Positions 21,700-34,425 are shown, counted from the first letter of the stretch. The stretch is 64,000 nt of DNA from Branchipolynoe longqiensis (GCA_030323885.1 CM059187.1:82730027-82794026); one strand, 5' to 3'. The notes: generated by a model from the letters alone, not told the origin. Program-made: numbers and translations.

Positions 21700-24600
21700 T
21701 CACCCACGCTGTACCATTGGCAGGGGCTTAACTAGTTGTTGGGCGGACATCAATGTAGGGACCTCAGAATTCACGTACTATTGGACTACACTCTGTGCAA
21801 CTGGCATTACACTGAAACAACATGAGAGAAAGGGAACCCAACTGGATGTGGGAAACCTGACTCTCCACCCAGAGAGGAGGCGCACAGCTTATCATAGTCG
21901 TCCCATATCCGTCTATAGTGTTTCATGAATCACAGCACAGTTAAATCATTTAGGTACAAATGTAATGTGTGTCCCTGCCTAGTCTGGTACTCTGCCTTAC
22001 AAGTGCATGACAATGACAGGATACTGTGATTGAGTGTGATGCCCAGCTTCCCTGTAGGTCAATTTTATAAAGTCACATGACCGCGCTGTCACAATTTTGT
22101 AGCCGTCCTGATAGGACCATATCTATTTCAATGACAACAATAACTAAACAAGGCACAAAACAAACTGCATCAGCTCACCGAATTACAAATCAGAGAGAAA
22201 GAAAGAGTAGACCTAATAAATACTGATATTAGAAAAAAAATTGAGCGAGAGTGAAGAAGATAACTAAGCTCTGAGGTGCACTTATTGTTGGTGATGTCAA
22301 TTAGAAAGAAAATATACCAGCAGAAAACCAGCTGATAATCAATGGATCTTTTAATAGCATTTGACAGGTGACGGTGAGATGGGGATTAGGTTGACAAGGA
22401 GGCTCTTTGATATGCTATCAGATATAGTGGATTGCCTTTCATAGATAGTAGACTGAGATATGGGACAGACGATGAATGACTGGTAGATGGTTGGATGTGG
22501 TGGTGGTTTGGAGGGACTAGCAGAAGGAGTCAGATGAAGAGATTTGGTCAGGGACCTCCAGACATTTTATGTGATGGAAGTTAGGTTACTGCGGGGTAAA
22601 GGTTTATCAGTTAAACTTTCATAATTCGGTGAACATAGCAAATTTTCGAAACCAAATAATAATAATTTGCCGGTACTGGTGATTTTTTTCAGTATGTATT
22701 AATATTACTGTAGAACAGAAATACTAAGTCAAATATTAACAACAGAGAACCTGAAATTGCTGATACCTATGGGGAGGGCAATATTTCAAAATGCATACAC
22801 AAATTAATGTTGTATATTTTCACTGCAAATATCTTCAAATATCTCCAAATGCAACTCTTTAAGATTAAATCTACTTCACACTAATCGAAAGTAGACTATA
22901 TTGATCAATCATATACATATATATATACATTTATATATATGTATATATATATATTCATATAAATAATATGTTAACAACTCAAGACCATTGAGTTATGAAA
23001 CTTTCATAAGTGTATTACAAAACAGATGGAATTTATCACAGCTTCAATGCATGAACTAATAAGTTTGCAGGTCTGAGTAGACTGGCATGATACATCACAC
23101 AGAAACACCCCCCAGTAATAGTAGACTCCGGGCACGCGATGAGTACAATGTTAAAGGGGACAGTATATTTCCCTCACTCAGATTAGTGCATATTTTGATC
23201 CATTCACAACGACACCTATGAGTTAACCACAACACTAATGCCGCCACTAATTTGTACACATTCTCCTGAGAGACACGGTTAATTTTAAATAAGAAATTTG
23301 TCCAGCTGACTATCAATGACCGTGCCGAAGAACTGACACCCCAACTTCTGGTGATTGTTTTTGCTGAATTTGATAGGCGACCGGAGATGAGTGTAGAAGG
23401 CAGGGGCATGAGGATAGGTTAGATCTGAGTGCAGGAAATTGCAAGATGTGTTTACATGCTTCCCAAAAGTGATAGGTTTGTAGTAACAGTACGCGGAGCC
23501 AAGGAGTAGCATTCCCTTGGGTTTCGTTGCTTAGTTGCCTGATCTGCAGGGTATTTGTATTTAGCTGTTGGGTGTATTAGTATGTTTGGGTATTTATGTG
23601 AAAGGGGTTGATTTTGCACTGGTTTCTGGTTATTCTCATGCGTTTGATCTATGGTTATCTGTTTTGGAGTGTGTGGAATCTGAGTAGATCTAAGTCTGAT
23701 TAGGTTTAATCGAGGGGAGCAGTGGTGAGTAATTTACCATGGGGAAGGAAGGAGGGATAGGCATAAAAAAATGATTCGCTCAAACAGAACCAGACACAAT
23801 AATCTGTTGGAGCAGCTATAATTTGAAGATGTAATACCAGCTGGTGCAGTTCTGAAATGCGAATTTATGAATGAAGTGCATGTGCGACCACTACTGGCAT
23901 AACAATTAACATACTTTTCTTTATTCATACCAGGCTAAGCAAAGAATAGACCCATACATTACTGCTTCTGCATTCACAACAAGTGTGTTGTTCCAATGGA
24001 CTTCCATAATGCTATACTTATTTTTAATGCATATATGATAATCTCCCTGATTAAATTGGTCGTTAAGGTATATATATTTAATTCACAATAAATAATAAAT
24101 ATATTGGTATTTGGTGTGTCTAAGATTAGACATGTAATCTGCATAAAATCATGTAGGTGCCATCCTGCTATAGGAATGCATAGATGTGAGACATTTGGGA
24201 TATATATTGAATAAATAAATGTCTGCTTAGCTCAGTTCCTAAGAGTGCTGGTATTGATTCCCCCCACCAACCTATCACCTGGCGGTGGTTGAAGGAACTA
24301 ACGTAGTGGATCCGACAACAGAAAACTTTGGGAGGCACTCTAACTTTGGGAGGCAAAATAGATTACAACTATTAGATAAGATGACATTTCTTTATAAGGG
24401 AGACGGGTGATTAAATTAATAAATTTGCACCAATTTGCAGTTAGGACGATTCTAGATTTGTATCCACGGTATTTTAGGTTAATCCCAAAAAAGAACTGCA
24501 TTCATGGTTTATCTATTATTCATGATTACTGTAAGAAAGCAGAATGAATATGGTTCAGCAGTCATACCATACAAGCATCTAAACAAGATCACATTGACCC

Positions 24601-25150
24601 AATTTGCATCTTTGTTATTTAGATCTACCGACTTCTAGAACTAGATAATTCTATATATATATATAATTTCGACCAGTCTTGTTACTTCTTACTTGTGTTT
24701 ATTTTTCTGATCGAGAAGCCAGGGCAACATTGCAAATTGATGGTTTCTTTCTGGGTTTTTTCTTCAATTAAAAAAATAGTCATAAATGGCATGATTTAAT
24801 GTTTCTTGTAAATGGCCACTTAGTACTCACTTGTCAAGCTAGGCTTATCCTGCAACCCGAGTTTCAACTGACTGCCCACAGGCCTACTCTGTGGAAAATG
24901 TGGTTTGTTTTTCACTTTTCCAATTCAATTCAATTCGTTGAAGTTTATTTCAACATCCTCATTATATACAGTTACAGTTTCCATGGATGAAGAAAGGGAG
25001 AATGAAAAAAGCACGATGCTTGTGATGTAGGCCTACATTCCCCTTTCGTTAACCAAATCACCTTGTAAGTTGTCGGGACGTATGTTTCGTGCTTGCTGTA
25101 TCATTATCATGTTGGTATTTTGTTGTTGCTTTTGCAGATTCAAATACAAA
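21700..25150. other. long intronic stretch, little recognised
   Basis: No supported gene. TATA microsatellites lie at 22915-22960, 24060-24110 and 24650. 22830-22990 resembles the repeat family at 37985-38336 (ATCTCCAAATGC, GATCAATCAT, GACCATTGAG). A tRNA-like stretch (GTCTGCTTAGCTCAGTTCCT) is at 24220 without a complete cloverleaf. Confidence 0.4.
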
Positions 25151-25199
25151 AGATAATTAACAAACAAAAATATCGATTAAAATGGTCCTGCCTACAACT

Positions 25200-25600
25200 A
25201 TGTAGACGGGAACCACAGATACAGTGAGCGCGGGCCAAAATGGCCGCCGTTTCCTTAGCAACAGAGTCGCCTGCACAGCCGACCCGGAAACTGACAACAA
25301 TATCTCGCTTTTCACAAGATGGCAGAGGACAGAAGACAAACTGTCATGTTTTAGGAACTTTTCGAAGGCAATGATTGATATGTGGGTAGAGTAGGACGAA
25401 GTAGCTGACAATGTGACACATGTTTGCCCACCTGGATTGAGATTACCTTTCCTAGGCGAGGTTTTATCGTTGTCGTCTGCCTTACCAACACTCGTACACA
25501 CTCACTCTCCAGACGTGGTCGTGTGTGACCGTAAATACAATACGCGCAAAGACTGTGCTTGGTGCCTGGCACAATCTCTCACTCACTCACGTCATCTACT
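25200..25600. promoter_or_regulatory. CpG-richer segment, possible regulatory region
   Basis: Contains AAAATGGCCGCCG (YY1-like), GACCCGGAAAC (ETS-like) and CpG density above its surroundings. Nothing identifies a start site or a coding exon, and the short frames lack recognisable domains. Offered only as a composition anomaly. Confidence 0.2.
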
Positions 25601-26162
25601 CAAGATCCAGACAAGTAAAGGGGGTAAAGACTAAGTACTAAGAGTAAGAGAACTAACTAACATTCACATCCTGCTGGCCCGACTTGGTAATCAGTTTACA
25701 CGCAACGATTGATAATAACTTGTGTCCTCCATGTTGGATATTCAATGCTGTTTGGTGATTTCTATAAATATAAGTAATCATTTTGGGTAATTTACATTTT
25801 GAAATTTTTACATTTTCAATTAAAATTGCATCTGCTATCATGAATATGTATGGTATGAGGGAGAATGAGACATATGGATGACATAGCAGTAAATAATAAC
25901 AGAGCAATAATATGTATGTGAGAAATGCAAGCAGTGCGCATATCCTTGGCAGTCTAAATGTATGTGAGGATGCGCACGCATGTGTTTTGTGCGCATCCGT
26001 TTGAAATTTGTCAGTTAAACTGCATATAAAATGAAAATGTTTTTTTGTTATTGAATGTAAAAAGGAGTGAACCATATGGAGTGAGATATGTGCATTTGAA
26101 AGTTGTTGACTTTCAGATCTTTTGTATTTGCTAATGCAGCAGCCGTTCTATGCTGGCCACAT

Positions 26163-26775
26163 CAGCTGGGCCTGAGATTTAATAGTTTGATGGAATCCGC
26201 CGCAAATACACAGGTTTCCGGTTTTGATGCTATGATGTCAGGAGCCGTTCTGGTTGTGCCTTTGCATTATCGTTTGGACAGGATCCATCGCAAATTCGCC
26301 GGGTTCTGTGCTTAATGCTATGATGGCAACAACCATATTCTACGATCCAGCCAGTCCTGAGCATTAATGGCTTGACGGGATCCGCTGCAAATGTGCAGAT
26401 CTCCAAGTTTAATGCTATGATGGCAGCAACTGTTCTGGTCACGCGTTATCATTTGGACGGGATCCATCGCAAATGTGCCAGGTTCTGGGCTAACGCTATG
26501 ACGGCAGCAGCATTTCTGCAGCGTATACACTGGCAAGCGGCTCGGGATCGCAGAGCATGCAGTTCATCATAGGTGAGTATAGAAACTGATATGGTGCTAT
26601 GCCCCCAGGCCGTCCTCCGACGCAAACGCTGTGGAATGGCACATTTGCGATGGATCCTGTCCAAACAATAACACAGAGGCATGACCAGAATGGCTTCTGC
26701 AATCATAGCATTAAACCCAGAAACCTGCGCAATTGTGGCGGATCCCGTCAAACCATTAATGCTCAGGCCAGGCTG
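26163..26775. repeat. long imperfect inverted repeat, arms of about 138 bp
   Basis: 26163-26300 is similar to the reverse complement of 26637-26775. The arms share GGCCTGAG, GGATCC and TTAATGCTATGAT motifs and a TTTGGACAGGATCCATCGCA run. The 336-bp loop holds further degenerate copies of both arm motifs. A transcript would fold into a long hairpin. Flanking direct repeats (GTTGGATATTCRATGCT) lie near 25733 and 26868. Confidence 0.85.
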
Positions 26776-26939
26776 AATCATAGAATGTGCAGTTTGGTGG
26801 GTGGTTGCATGGCTTGATGTTTTGAAATTTGGGATGATGACAATCATATACCGATGTATATGTTATGTTGGATATTCGATGCTACTTGGTCAATTCTATA
26901 CATATAAATCAGATTAACCTTTCTCCAAAATAATATTTT

Positions 26940-27730
26940 GTTAAAAACCCTAGTGCCATGGGCCTTTGGCACCAATCCGTTCCCAGAATGTTTCCAAACC
27001 AAACAGAAATACCAACTACTGCCCTGTCAGGGTCCAGGATTAGTAGGTCATCTCACATCACGTGGTCACCGGGAGATGACCATCTGGGTCATAGCCACAG
27101 GACTTTTGGCAAGCTTGTCAAAATTATTGTGGGTTCTTTCAGCTCAAATTACTCATAAACTAGCCATGTTTCATCAAAGTTACTTGGGACTAATGAATAT
27201 TAGGATATACTGGTCAACCTGAGCTATTTATCTCAAATATAACTAACAAATTCAAATGCCATCAGACCATGCAACTTTAAGGCAGTCGGTTTCAGCCCTG
27301 TGCCTGGTTATCGCACCATCTCTCTAGGGTAGGCTGTGCTGTATTATAGAGCTGACAATCTCGCCACACACGTGAGGCCTGGGAACAAAGCTCCGGGTCT
27401 GTGCAACGTCATATTGTAAAGGGACGAAAGGGAACACGCACCATGACTAAGCGCACACGCTTCCTTCTCACAACATGCTTTTAGGAAAAAGCTCTCGCTG
27501 ATTGAGGGCGCATTTGTCAGTCTGAGAATGGTAGAATTTTCTGAAATTGACTTCACGCCCCTTATGAACTAACTTACCTCCTCCAGTCTGACTACAACTA
27601 GGACTGCAAGCCGTTCTACTCTGAGGATAAATAAACCCTCTTACACGAGTCCGATGGCTATGAGATTCAGGTTTTTTTATTGTAGATAAACACGCTATAA
27701 GTATTGTTATAATCTACCTGACTTGAAGTA
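26940..27730. other. intronic sequence with one repeat copy
   Basis: 27105-27290 resembles the MITE-like family of 37985-38336 (GGATATACTGGTCAACCTGA, ATTTATCTCAAA, ATCAGACCATGCAACTTTAA). A minus-strand exon-like segment at 27578-27620 has good splice sites but no recognised product. Nothing else was identified. Confidence 0.4.
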
Positions 27731-27875
27731 ACTTTGATTTAAAATGGCTAACTTTCAATATATTTAGGTGTACAAAAAGGCAAAGATAATTTTGGCACGT
27801 GTGTCTAAATTCTGACGTCATGGGCTTCAGCAGTAACCTTTGCTATTAAATTAACGTACGATGTCATTCCATGTA

Positions 27876-28217
27876 AAACCAGACGGGATGGCCGAATGAG
27901 TTAGAGCGTGCGTCTCCCGTGTTGGTAGATCGTGGGGTCATCGTTTCGAACCCCGGTCGAGTCAAACCAATGACTTACAAATTTATACTTGTTGCTTCCT
28001 AGCCTGGCGCTCGGCATTATTAGGATAGGGAAAGGACTGGTTGGCTCAGTGTCAGGATAATGTGACTGAGTGGGATATCAGGTCATGGTGCTGGTGGCCT
28101 GGTGTTCCAGTGGGGCAGCACTATAAAGTCGCCATGAGTGTGCACTGTCACAAGTCGGTACCTGTCCTGATATGACTTTAGATGTTGCTAGGATGTAAAA
28201 CAACAACAACCAAACAA
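27876..28217 (+). mobile_element. SINE-B, full length, with 12-bp target duplication
   Basis: The best SINE-B copy. Head: GATGGCCGAATGAGTTAGAG (A box) and TTTCGAACCCCGG (B box). Body: CTAGCCTGGCGCTCGGCATT, GATAATGTGACTGAGTGGGA, GGGGCAGCACTATAAAGTCG. Tail: ATGTTGCTAGGATG with AAAACAACAACAACC. Flanks are TCATTCCATGTA (27864-27875) and TCATTCCACGTA (28218-28229), a target duplication with one mismatch. The host repeat has an uninterrupted relative at 30660-30930. Confidence 0.92.
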
Positions 28218-28559
28218 TCATTCCACGTAGCAATGCCTGTTTAATAAGTGCACCAGTATCAAATTGGGCATGTAGGATCAAATCTAGGTACATGCTTTGG
28301 CGCTTTCATCGGACTATTGACCAATTTCATATGACGTCAGCGCGTGTATTTAGGTCAGTGCGCGTGCTGCTTGGCTGCAGGACAACATCCGGTCCCACTG
28401 CAAACTCAATGGCTATGAGCTCAGAATATCCCAACTTTCACTATTATCTCTGTTTTTAATACTTTCAGAGAAAATTGCCCTTAAGTTCAATTAAAAACTT
28501 CAGATCTTCCTCTTCAATCGCGCATTAAGATATTTTTAATCGACTCAATGAAAGCTTTT

Positions 28560-28870
28560 AAATTTATTTTGCAAAAATAAATGCTCTGCATAGACATAGC
28601 ATTGCTGCAGCACAAATCAATCGCGGGCTATCAGCAAACTCAGTGCATTGTCAATGGCCGTAAGCAATCTTCTTACAGAAACAGTGAAATATCTCTAAAA
28701 TCAGAGCACCTAGAAACAAACTGCTTGGAACACATATAGAAAGCATATTCAACGAATAGATTATATTAAATTTATATGGTTAGGGTTCTGGATTTCTATT
28801 AATTTTGAATAAAATAAACGTTTTGCACTGCGCGTACTGGCAAACTCAGTGGCAGTGTGGATTCGTTCTG
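28560..28870. mobile_element. relative of the TIR element at 7496-7987
   Basis: Shares GGTTAGGGTTCTNGATTTCT, ATTAATTTTGAATAAAA, CATTGTCAATGG and CACTGCGCGTAC with the 7.5-kb element. Ends are not well preserved. Confidence 0.6.
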
Positions 28871-30146
28871 CAGCCGAGGTGTGCGCACATACACAATGTT
28901 TACAAACATTGAAATAGGTCTATACAGCATGAAAGTAGGGAAGTCGCCGGGAGACTGAGACAATGATCTGGGATTGCACCAAATCAAAGCGTGGGAGCTA
29001 CATGTAAGCAGGCATGGTGGGTTGGGCCGCCATCTGGATGATTATAGTATTATCTTCAACAAATATCTGGCAAGTGGCGATGCAGGTGCAGAGGTTTTAC
29101 CTACCATACAGGAAATCCTATTTTAAATGCTCCAATGCATGTCTAAATTTATTCAGCTGAAATTAAGTAAGAGGACCATCTGCATATATATGTTGATTAT
29201 TTGAATATTCAAGACTCCACATGGGTAGTATTCTACCAAGGATGTGGACAACAATCACTGAAAGTCCAATTTATAGGCAGCCCCAGCATACCAACATTCC
29301 CCAATAGGAAGTCGCAACCTTACTATGAAAAGGTTCTGTCTGACAAAATGGTGCTTTCGAGATAATGAGGACTGAAGCTGTGTAACTGCATGATAGCAAA
29401 GCAGCTAGGACAATATTATTTTTAATATATCTCAGTGAAAAATACCAGTTGAGTAAGAGTTGTGTAACTGCATGATATCCTTTTGTAGATAGAACACTTT
29501 TACATCCATAACACCAATTCGGTCACTTTGTCAGATAGAACCTTTTTATAGTACAGTTACAAACAGTGTATGGGGAGAGGTAGGGGTGGACCCATTGCAA
29601 CCATCTTTGAGTAATGTGTTACTGTTAGTGAGTTATGTAGGGGCTAAATACTAATACTCCGGGCAGAGGGTGAAGGTTGCGCTCCCCTCACCCCTACCTT
29701 AGCCGCCCTCAACCGCCAACCCTTCCTGGGGGGGATGTGACTTTCATTCCAGGAGTTGGATTTACAACACCGAATACCACAACCCATGAGGCGGGGACTA
29801 TAGAAATGCTGCTGACCTTGACCTTGGCTATCCCGACTGTGCACACACTGTCCACCTGTGACTCCAGGTGAACCCGGTGCGTGTGCGCGTGGGCAGTGGT
29901 TGACTTGGATTTGATTCATACACTTTGCACAGTCTATCCAAACTGACTGGAACTCACACCGTCAAATTATCATAGAAATCAAATGGCGGAACATGGTCAT
30001 CTTACTTTAAATAAATACTATTTTCCCGACAAGTTCAGCTCGTGTCATGTTGAAGCTAAATTATGCGGCCGAGTTTTAACAAAATATTTTCTTTACGTTT
30101 AATGTTCCGTCTCCCCTGACTTTCGGGTTAGCGCTGGGGATGGAAT

Positions 30147-30149
<3 letters not shown>
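28871..30149. other. unassigned intronic sequence
   Basis: No supported gene. GTGTAACTGCATGATA is repeated near 29381 and 29461. A GC-richer stretch at 29650-29900 contains open frames on both strands without recognisable domains. Confidence 0.4.

Positions 30150-30217
<68 letters not shown>
30150..30217 (+). repeat. (TA)34 microsatellite
   Basis: An essentially perfect TA run, directly 5' of a TA-inserted MITE. Confidence 0.95.
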
Positions 30218-30226
<9 letters not shown>

Positions 30227-30462
30227 AAGAGTTCAGACGCAAAACCCTGTAAACGCCAATCCAAAAATTGAGCTTATTATTGGAATCAAACCGTCAAAGA
30301 TTTTATTTGTTTTAATTCTTACTTTTTTTGTTCATTGCTCCATAATCAGATGACCATAAGAAAATTGGAATTAGTGAGAATTAAACCTATTTTCAGGTAG
30401 AAATATGTTATCTAAACTACATTTTTGGATTGGCATTTACGTGGATTTGCAACTGAACTCTT
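30227..30462. mobile_element. TA-inserted MITE, family 2 (long form)
   Basis: Inverted termini: AAGAGTTCAGACGCAAAACC, then CCAATCCAAAAAT, mirrored at the right by TTTTTGGATTGGCATTTACG and AACTGAACTCTT. Both sides are TA repeats. Sister copy at 42872-43095. Confidence 0.8.
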
Positions 30463-30654
30463 CATATATATATATGTGTGTGTGTGTATTTATGTTTGTT
30501 TTACATATATTTATACTTTTCTTTTTGTATATTCATATTTTTGTGTATATTTATATATTTAATATTGCATTGAGCCCTTATTATATGGGACAGAACAGAC
30601 CTGCTAATTTCCATCACTCTTTTTCGCGGATTTATCATTATAGTCTACTTTAGC

Positions 30655-31020
30655 TATAATTTGAAATACTTGTTATATTTTAAGTGGCTAAGTTTGGAGA
30701 TATATATGTGATGTGAAAACATACTTTTGATAAGCATGTCAAAACTGTTACTTCAGCCGTAACGCTTTCTATCAAATTCACTTGGTATCCCTTCTCTCCG
30801 GCAACAAATGCTTAATAAGTGCACTAATATCTGAAATGTGAAATGTATGATGAAATCTAACTCCATGTTTAGGTTTTGACAATTTAATACTTTCATCGGC
30901 TTTCAGCGACCTGTGATTAGTGCACTTATGTGTGGCCATTTTACTCAGTGTACAAACTCTATTCCCTCCATTTAAATATCCCATCAAAGACAAGTTATCT
31001 GTTATTTCAGGACAACACGG
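30655..31020. repeat. dispersed repeat, uninterrupted relative of 27.7-28.3 kb
   Basis: 30800-30910 (TTAATAAGTGCACTAATATC, CTTTCATCGG) corresponds to 28240-28310. Sequence upstream of it corresponds, with high divergence, to 27730-27875. The SINE-B copy at 27.9 kb is absent here. Confidence 0.6.
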
Positions 31021-31689
31021 AATTCTGGCCTATTCTGGTAGAACACGAGAAGTATGTTGTAAATAACTATCATCAAAGATATATATTTTAACAAAAGTAA
31101 AAATGCATGTGTAGTTCCTGGATTCAGCTCGGAAAATAGTAGTTGTCTCAGATTTACAATGGATGTCTATGTAGCCTCTCAATGTAGGAATGTGTGGGAG
31201 GAACTGACTTAGTTTTATGGGAAAGGAGATGACTATTTAATGGACCAAGCAAACTATAGGGCACGATTTATCTGAAGTAGCAACAATAAAACAGAAGTTA
31301 CTTATCGAATTTATACTGTGGGTCAATTATATGAAGTTAGTCGTTCAGACTACACAAATGACAGCCATAGTAATCATAAAACTGCTCCAAGTAATAAATC
31401 CTAAAAATGCCAATGAAATAAATGGGAGATTGTGGCTGTTCACAGCCCAGCACCTATTTAATAAGCGACGTGAACATATAGGCTGGAAAATAGATGCAGA
31501 GTCCGTGTTCTCCGTCTGCGTTTGCAAGTGAGAGTGGTATATATATATATATATCTATATGTAAAATATTCCGATTTAATGCATTGGTGGGGGAATGCAA
31601 ATGTTCTATTACTGATCGGGTATACGTGACCAGGTGCATGTATGTGTATCTGTAGGTGCTGGTGGTGCCTGATTGAGATGTAAATAGAT
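31021..31689. other. unassigned intronic sequence
   Basis: A (TA)n tract lies at 31538-31555. No gene or terminal repeat was recognised. Confidence 0.4.
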
Positions 31690-32085
31690 ATAGTGGTGCT
31701 GGCAGGACTGTGTGTAAGGGGCACTCAGAGCCTACCCCCTCCCCCCTCTGCTAGTCAGGATCACCACACTCAGGCTCAAGGCAGGTGGCGGCCAGGGGAG
31801 CCACACAGCTTGGTGGTTGTGGACAGATCACTAGTAACCATGGGGACCAGGAATGCTGGATCCCTATTGGTAGAGCTAAGAATGCTTGTTTCCCATTGGG
31901 GGAATAGGGTGGGGTGATACTCTACACTGAATCCACATACCATATAAATAATAAACCAGAGGGTTTGATTCTCTCTCTTCTTTCATACTTTATACACTTC
32001 CTTTCTCTTTGTCTGTATTGATTTCATTATAGCCTGCCTATGCAACCACAGATTCGAGCCGCAGACTTTACATACTGGTGACCAC
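31690..32085 (+). mobile_element. candidate solo LTR
   Basis: TATA-like CATATAAATAATAAACC near 31940 merges with an AATAAA signal. Downstream is a CT-rich U5-like stretch, then TTTACATACTGGTGACCACA. TGGTGACC just after an LTR is typical of Ty3/gypsy-type elements. No second LTR, gag or pol was found in the window. Confidence 0.4.
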
Positions 32086-32404
32086 AACAGGTGGTAAATC
32101 TATTAGTTGGAGGAAGGATTCAACTTTACTTTATGGAGACCTAGTCTTTACATATATATGTATATATATATATATACATATGTAAAATATAATTTATTAT
32201 ATGCATATAATTAGGCGGGGTTCTCCTACCTTATTTTAAATATTTATTATTTATTCTCGATTATTCTATATATTCTGTGGTCCTAGCATTTTGCTACGGT
32301 GCTGCCGCCGATTTCATTAATTCACGCTGGCACTCAGCTCGCTACTACTATACAATTTTAGCTTTGTATAGGTAGGGCTAGTTCTTTTGCCCAGCCATGG
32401 GCCT

Positions 32405-32485
32405 TCATTGCAAAAATAAAATTAGAAGGTCCCCACCAACTCCTCGCTTCGACTCTCTCTCTTTCTGTCCTCCACCATAACAAGT
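32405..32485 (+). other. CT-rich LTR-end-like segment
   Basis: AAAAATAAAATTAGAAGG followed by CT-rich sequence (CTCTCTCTTTCTGTCCTCC), then a TA microsatellite. It resembles the segment ends at 58206 and 58508. Confidence 0.3.
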
Positions 32486-32519
<34 letters not shown>

Positions 32520-32539
32520 TAAATATATATATGTATATA

Positions 32540-32710
32540 CAGTAACACCTCTGTAAATCGACCGACCCAGGGAACGACTTTAAATGGTCCATTTACATCA
32601 CTCTCACAGGAGAAAGCTAAATGGAGAGCGGCAGTCAAGTAATGAAAGCAGTCTTTGTCGCATCGCGCCCGACAGCATGACGATGATGATGATGGTTTAG
32701 GGAGGTTTTT
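32540..32710. mobile_element. pogo-like MITE family 1, interrupted by a LINE tail
   Basis: The left part, CAGTAACACCTCTGTAAATC to AAATGGTCCATTTA (32540-32597), matches the MITE at 11693. The right end TTTAGGGAGGTTTTTT resumes at 32697. The insert is the LINE-1 3' end at 32598-32696. Confidence 0.75.
32598..32696 (+). mobile_element. LINE-1 family, 3'-terminal fragment (copy 3)
   Basis: CATCACTCTCACAG, AAATGGAGAGCGGCAGTCAA, GTAATGAAAGCAGTC and a GATGATGATGATGG end. These match the last 95-100 bp of the copies ending at 21530 and 48680. Only 11 C-terminal codons remain. Confidence 0.9.
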
Positions 32711-33004
32711 TAAAAATTGTTACAATGGTATTGCATGGCGATCATTTTGGACCCAAATGTTGCCAGAATGCAAAACCCCAACAAACAAACTCTCTATGCA
32801 AGAATTAGTTTCACACTACTGTAAACTTAAAGTTGCATAATCCAATGCTTTTTAATTTGTGCAATATATTCTTAGATCGAGATATTAGGCTACTTTTTTT
32901 AGTTTGAATTATTGTAATGGGTTAACTTTGAAGATATTTGGAATGAATATATATTAACTCAATTTTTGCATGCATTTTCAAAGTTCTGCAACCAAGAGTA
33001 AGAG

Positions 33005-33960
33005 GATTCATCCTATAATATTACTGATTGCCCGGCCGCATTTGGGACACCAGATAATACCATAAACTCTTCCCCTGCATATCACCTGTAATGCTGTTAT
33101 TCAAATACCGACAATACTAAGGAAGAATGCAGACAAGTCACACAGATAAACAGTGGAGAAGTTGTGCTTTATTGGCATCAACTCCTGTCCACCTACCAAT
33201 GACCTATCATCCACACTCCTTACCTTCTGTCCACACAGTATCCATTACTACTTTAGCCTGTATGAAACCAGTGCCTACAGCCCATGGGACAGGAGTCCTA
33301 TGGCTGTGGTCACCTCAATTTGAATATGTGAATTTAGATAGCATCAGACAGAGTGTCTGGGGTTCCTGCTCAAGATTAGGTGTATCTCACTCAAGAGCCA
33401 GGAGTAGAGTGATCTTTTCAGTGTGTCTGAAGCAGAATCATAAATAGTTAATGAATCTCAGAATGAGACTAGTGTGGTCAGAGAGCCAGGGTAGTGGAGG
33501 AGACTGGGCAGTCCCACAGTCAGCCAATCAGGCAGCCCCACAGCCGGAGTGGGAGCCACCCCCCAGTGGAGGTGGCTGTCACTCAACTCAGCTGCAGGTG
33601 GTGCCCTGAGTGCATATGCAAATGAGGCTGAAGGTGAGCCCTCCTATGGTCATGGGTGAACAGGTAGTTGTATACCGTTACAGATATATATATATATTAA
33701 AAATGTCCTTTCTCTCAAATTGCATTCTTTATGAATATATAGAGAAACATTTCCATAATACGGTACTGTCTCTTTTATAGGAACATCTCTTCAGTAATCT
33801 CAGGCATCAAATATAACATATATTTCACATCACTTCTTATCATGTACAATGGGAGTGGGATACTATCACTTTTAGTTTACATAACCTTGTCCCCACTCCG
33901 CTCTCTGCCACAATGCTCTCTGCCAATATATAATTCTTAACCGAAAATCTGTATATTTTT
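33005..33960 (-). mobile_element. dispersed LTR-like repeat H, copy 1
   Basis: Reverse complement of 41450-42380 over nearly its full length. Landmarks include AGTTGTGCTTTATTGGC, GACCTATCATCC, GACAGAGTGTCTGGGGT, TTGGCAGAGAGC and GGAGTGGGGACAAGGTTATG (the last two in inverse). In element orientation AATAAAGCACAACTTC acts as a possible poly(A) signal. Terminal boundaries and coding capacity are not evident. Confidence 0.75.
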
Positions 33961-34425
33961 ACAAACCGTAGCCTAACATCTTAAATAGACTACATCGCCA
34001 TTCCAGCGGCACAGTGCATTGTGGGATGCATGGAAGAAAAACAAACCCCTGCCGAAGCACATGGCTAATGCTAAGACTCTGGGTGCAACTAGGAAATGTG
34101 CTAGATTCAGCTCATCTCAGCTCTTGTTTGAAACATAGAATACCAACGAAAAATATATATATAATAAAGTAAGATGTTAATATTTTATCTAGCATTGCAT
34201 TTAGATCAATCTAATCAGCACATCTCATACCATCTGCATCTAGATTGAGAACAATTTGGGCACTCAGAGTAGTGCTACAGCCATAGCCAGAGCCAGTCTT
34301 AACCATTTTATTCATGTTTTTATTCATAATCTATTGTTCATAACATTTGTTGGTCAAGGAAATAGGTAGGGTTAATTAGACATTGGTTATATATTTCTTT
34401 GAAACAAGTTTTTGTTGACACATTT

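Noticed and set aside
23095..23512. Minus-strand frames of 75-104 codons
   Set aside because: No recognisable domain, no splice support, and they overlap each other in different frames.
25157..25634. Peroxidasin promoter and first exon
   Set aside because: The segment is CpG-richer with YY1- and ETS-like motifs, but no minus-strand signal peptide or LRRNT cysteines are present.
27578..27620. Candidate peroxidasin LRRNT exon (minus strand, CCTCAG acceptor, GAG/GTAAGT donor)
   Set aside because: Only 43 bp. The frame giving ACSPSC does not join LRR1 in the required phase, and it lacks the LRRNT cysteine spacing.
29677..29919. Possible secreted peptide (MLLTLTLAIP start, plus strand)
   Set aside because: Short and GC-driven, with an overlapping open frame on the other strand and no further evidence.
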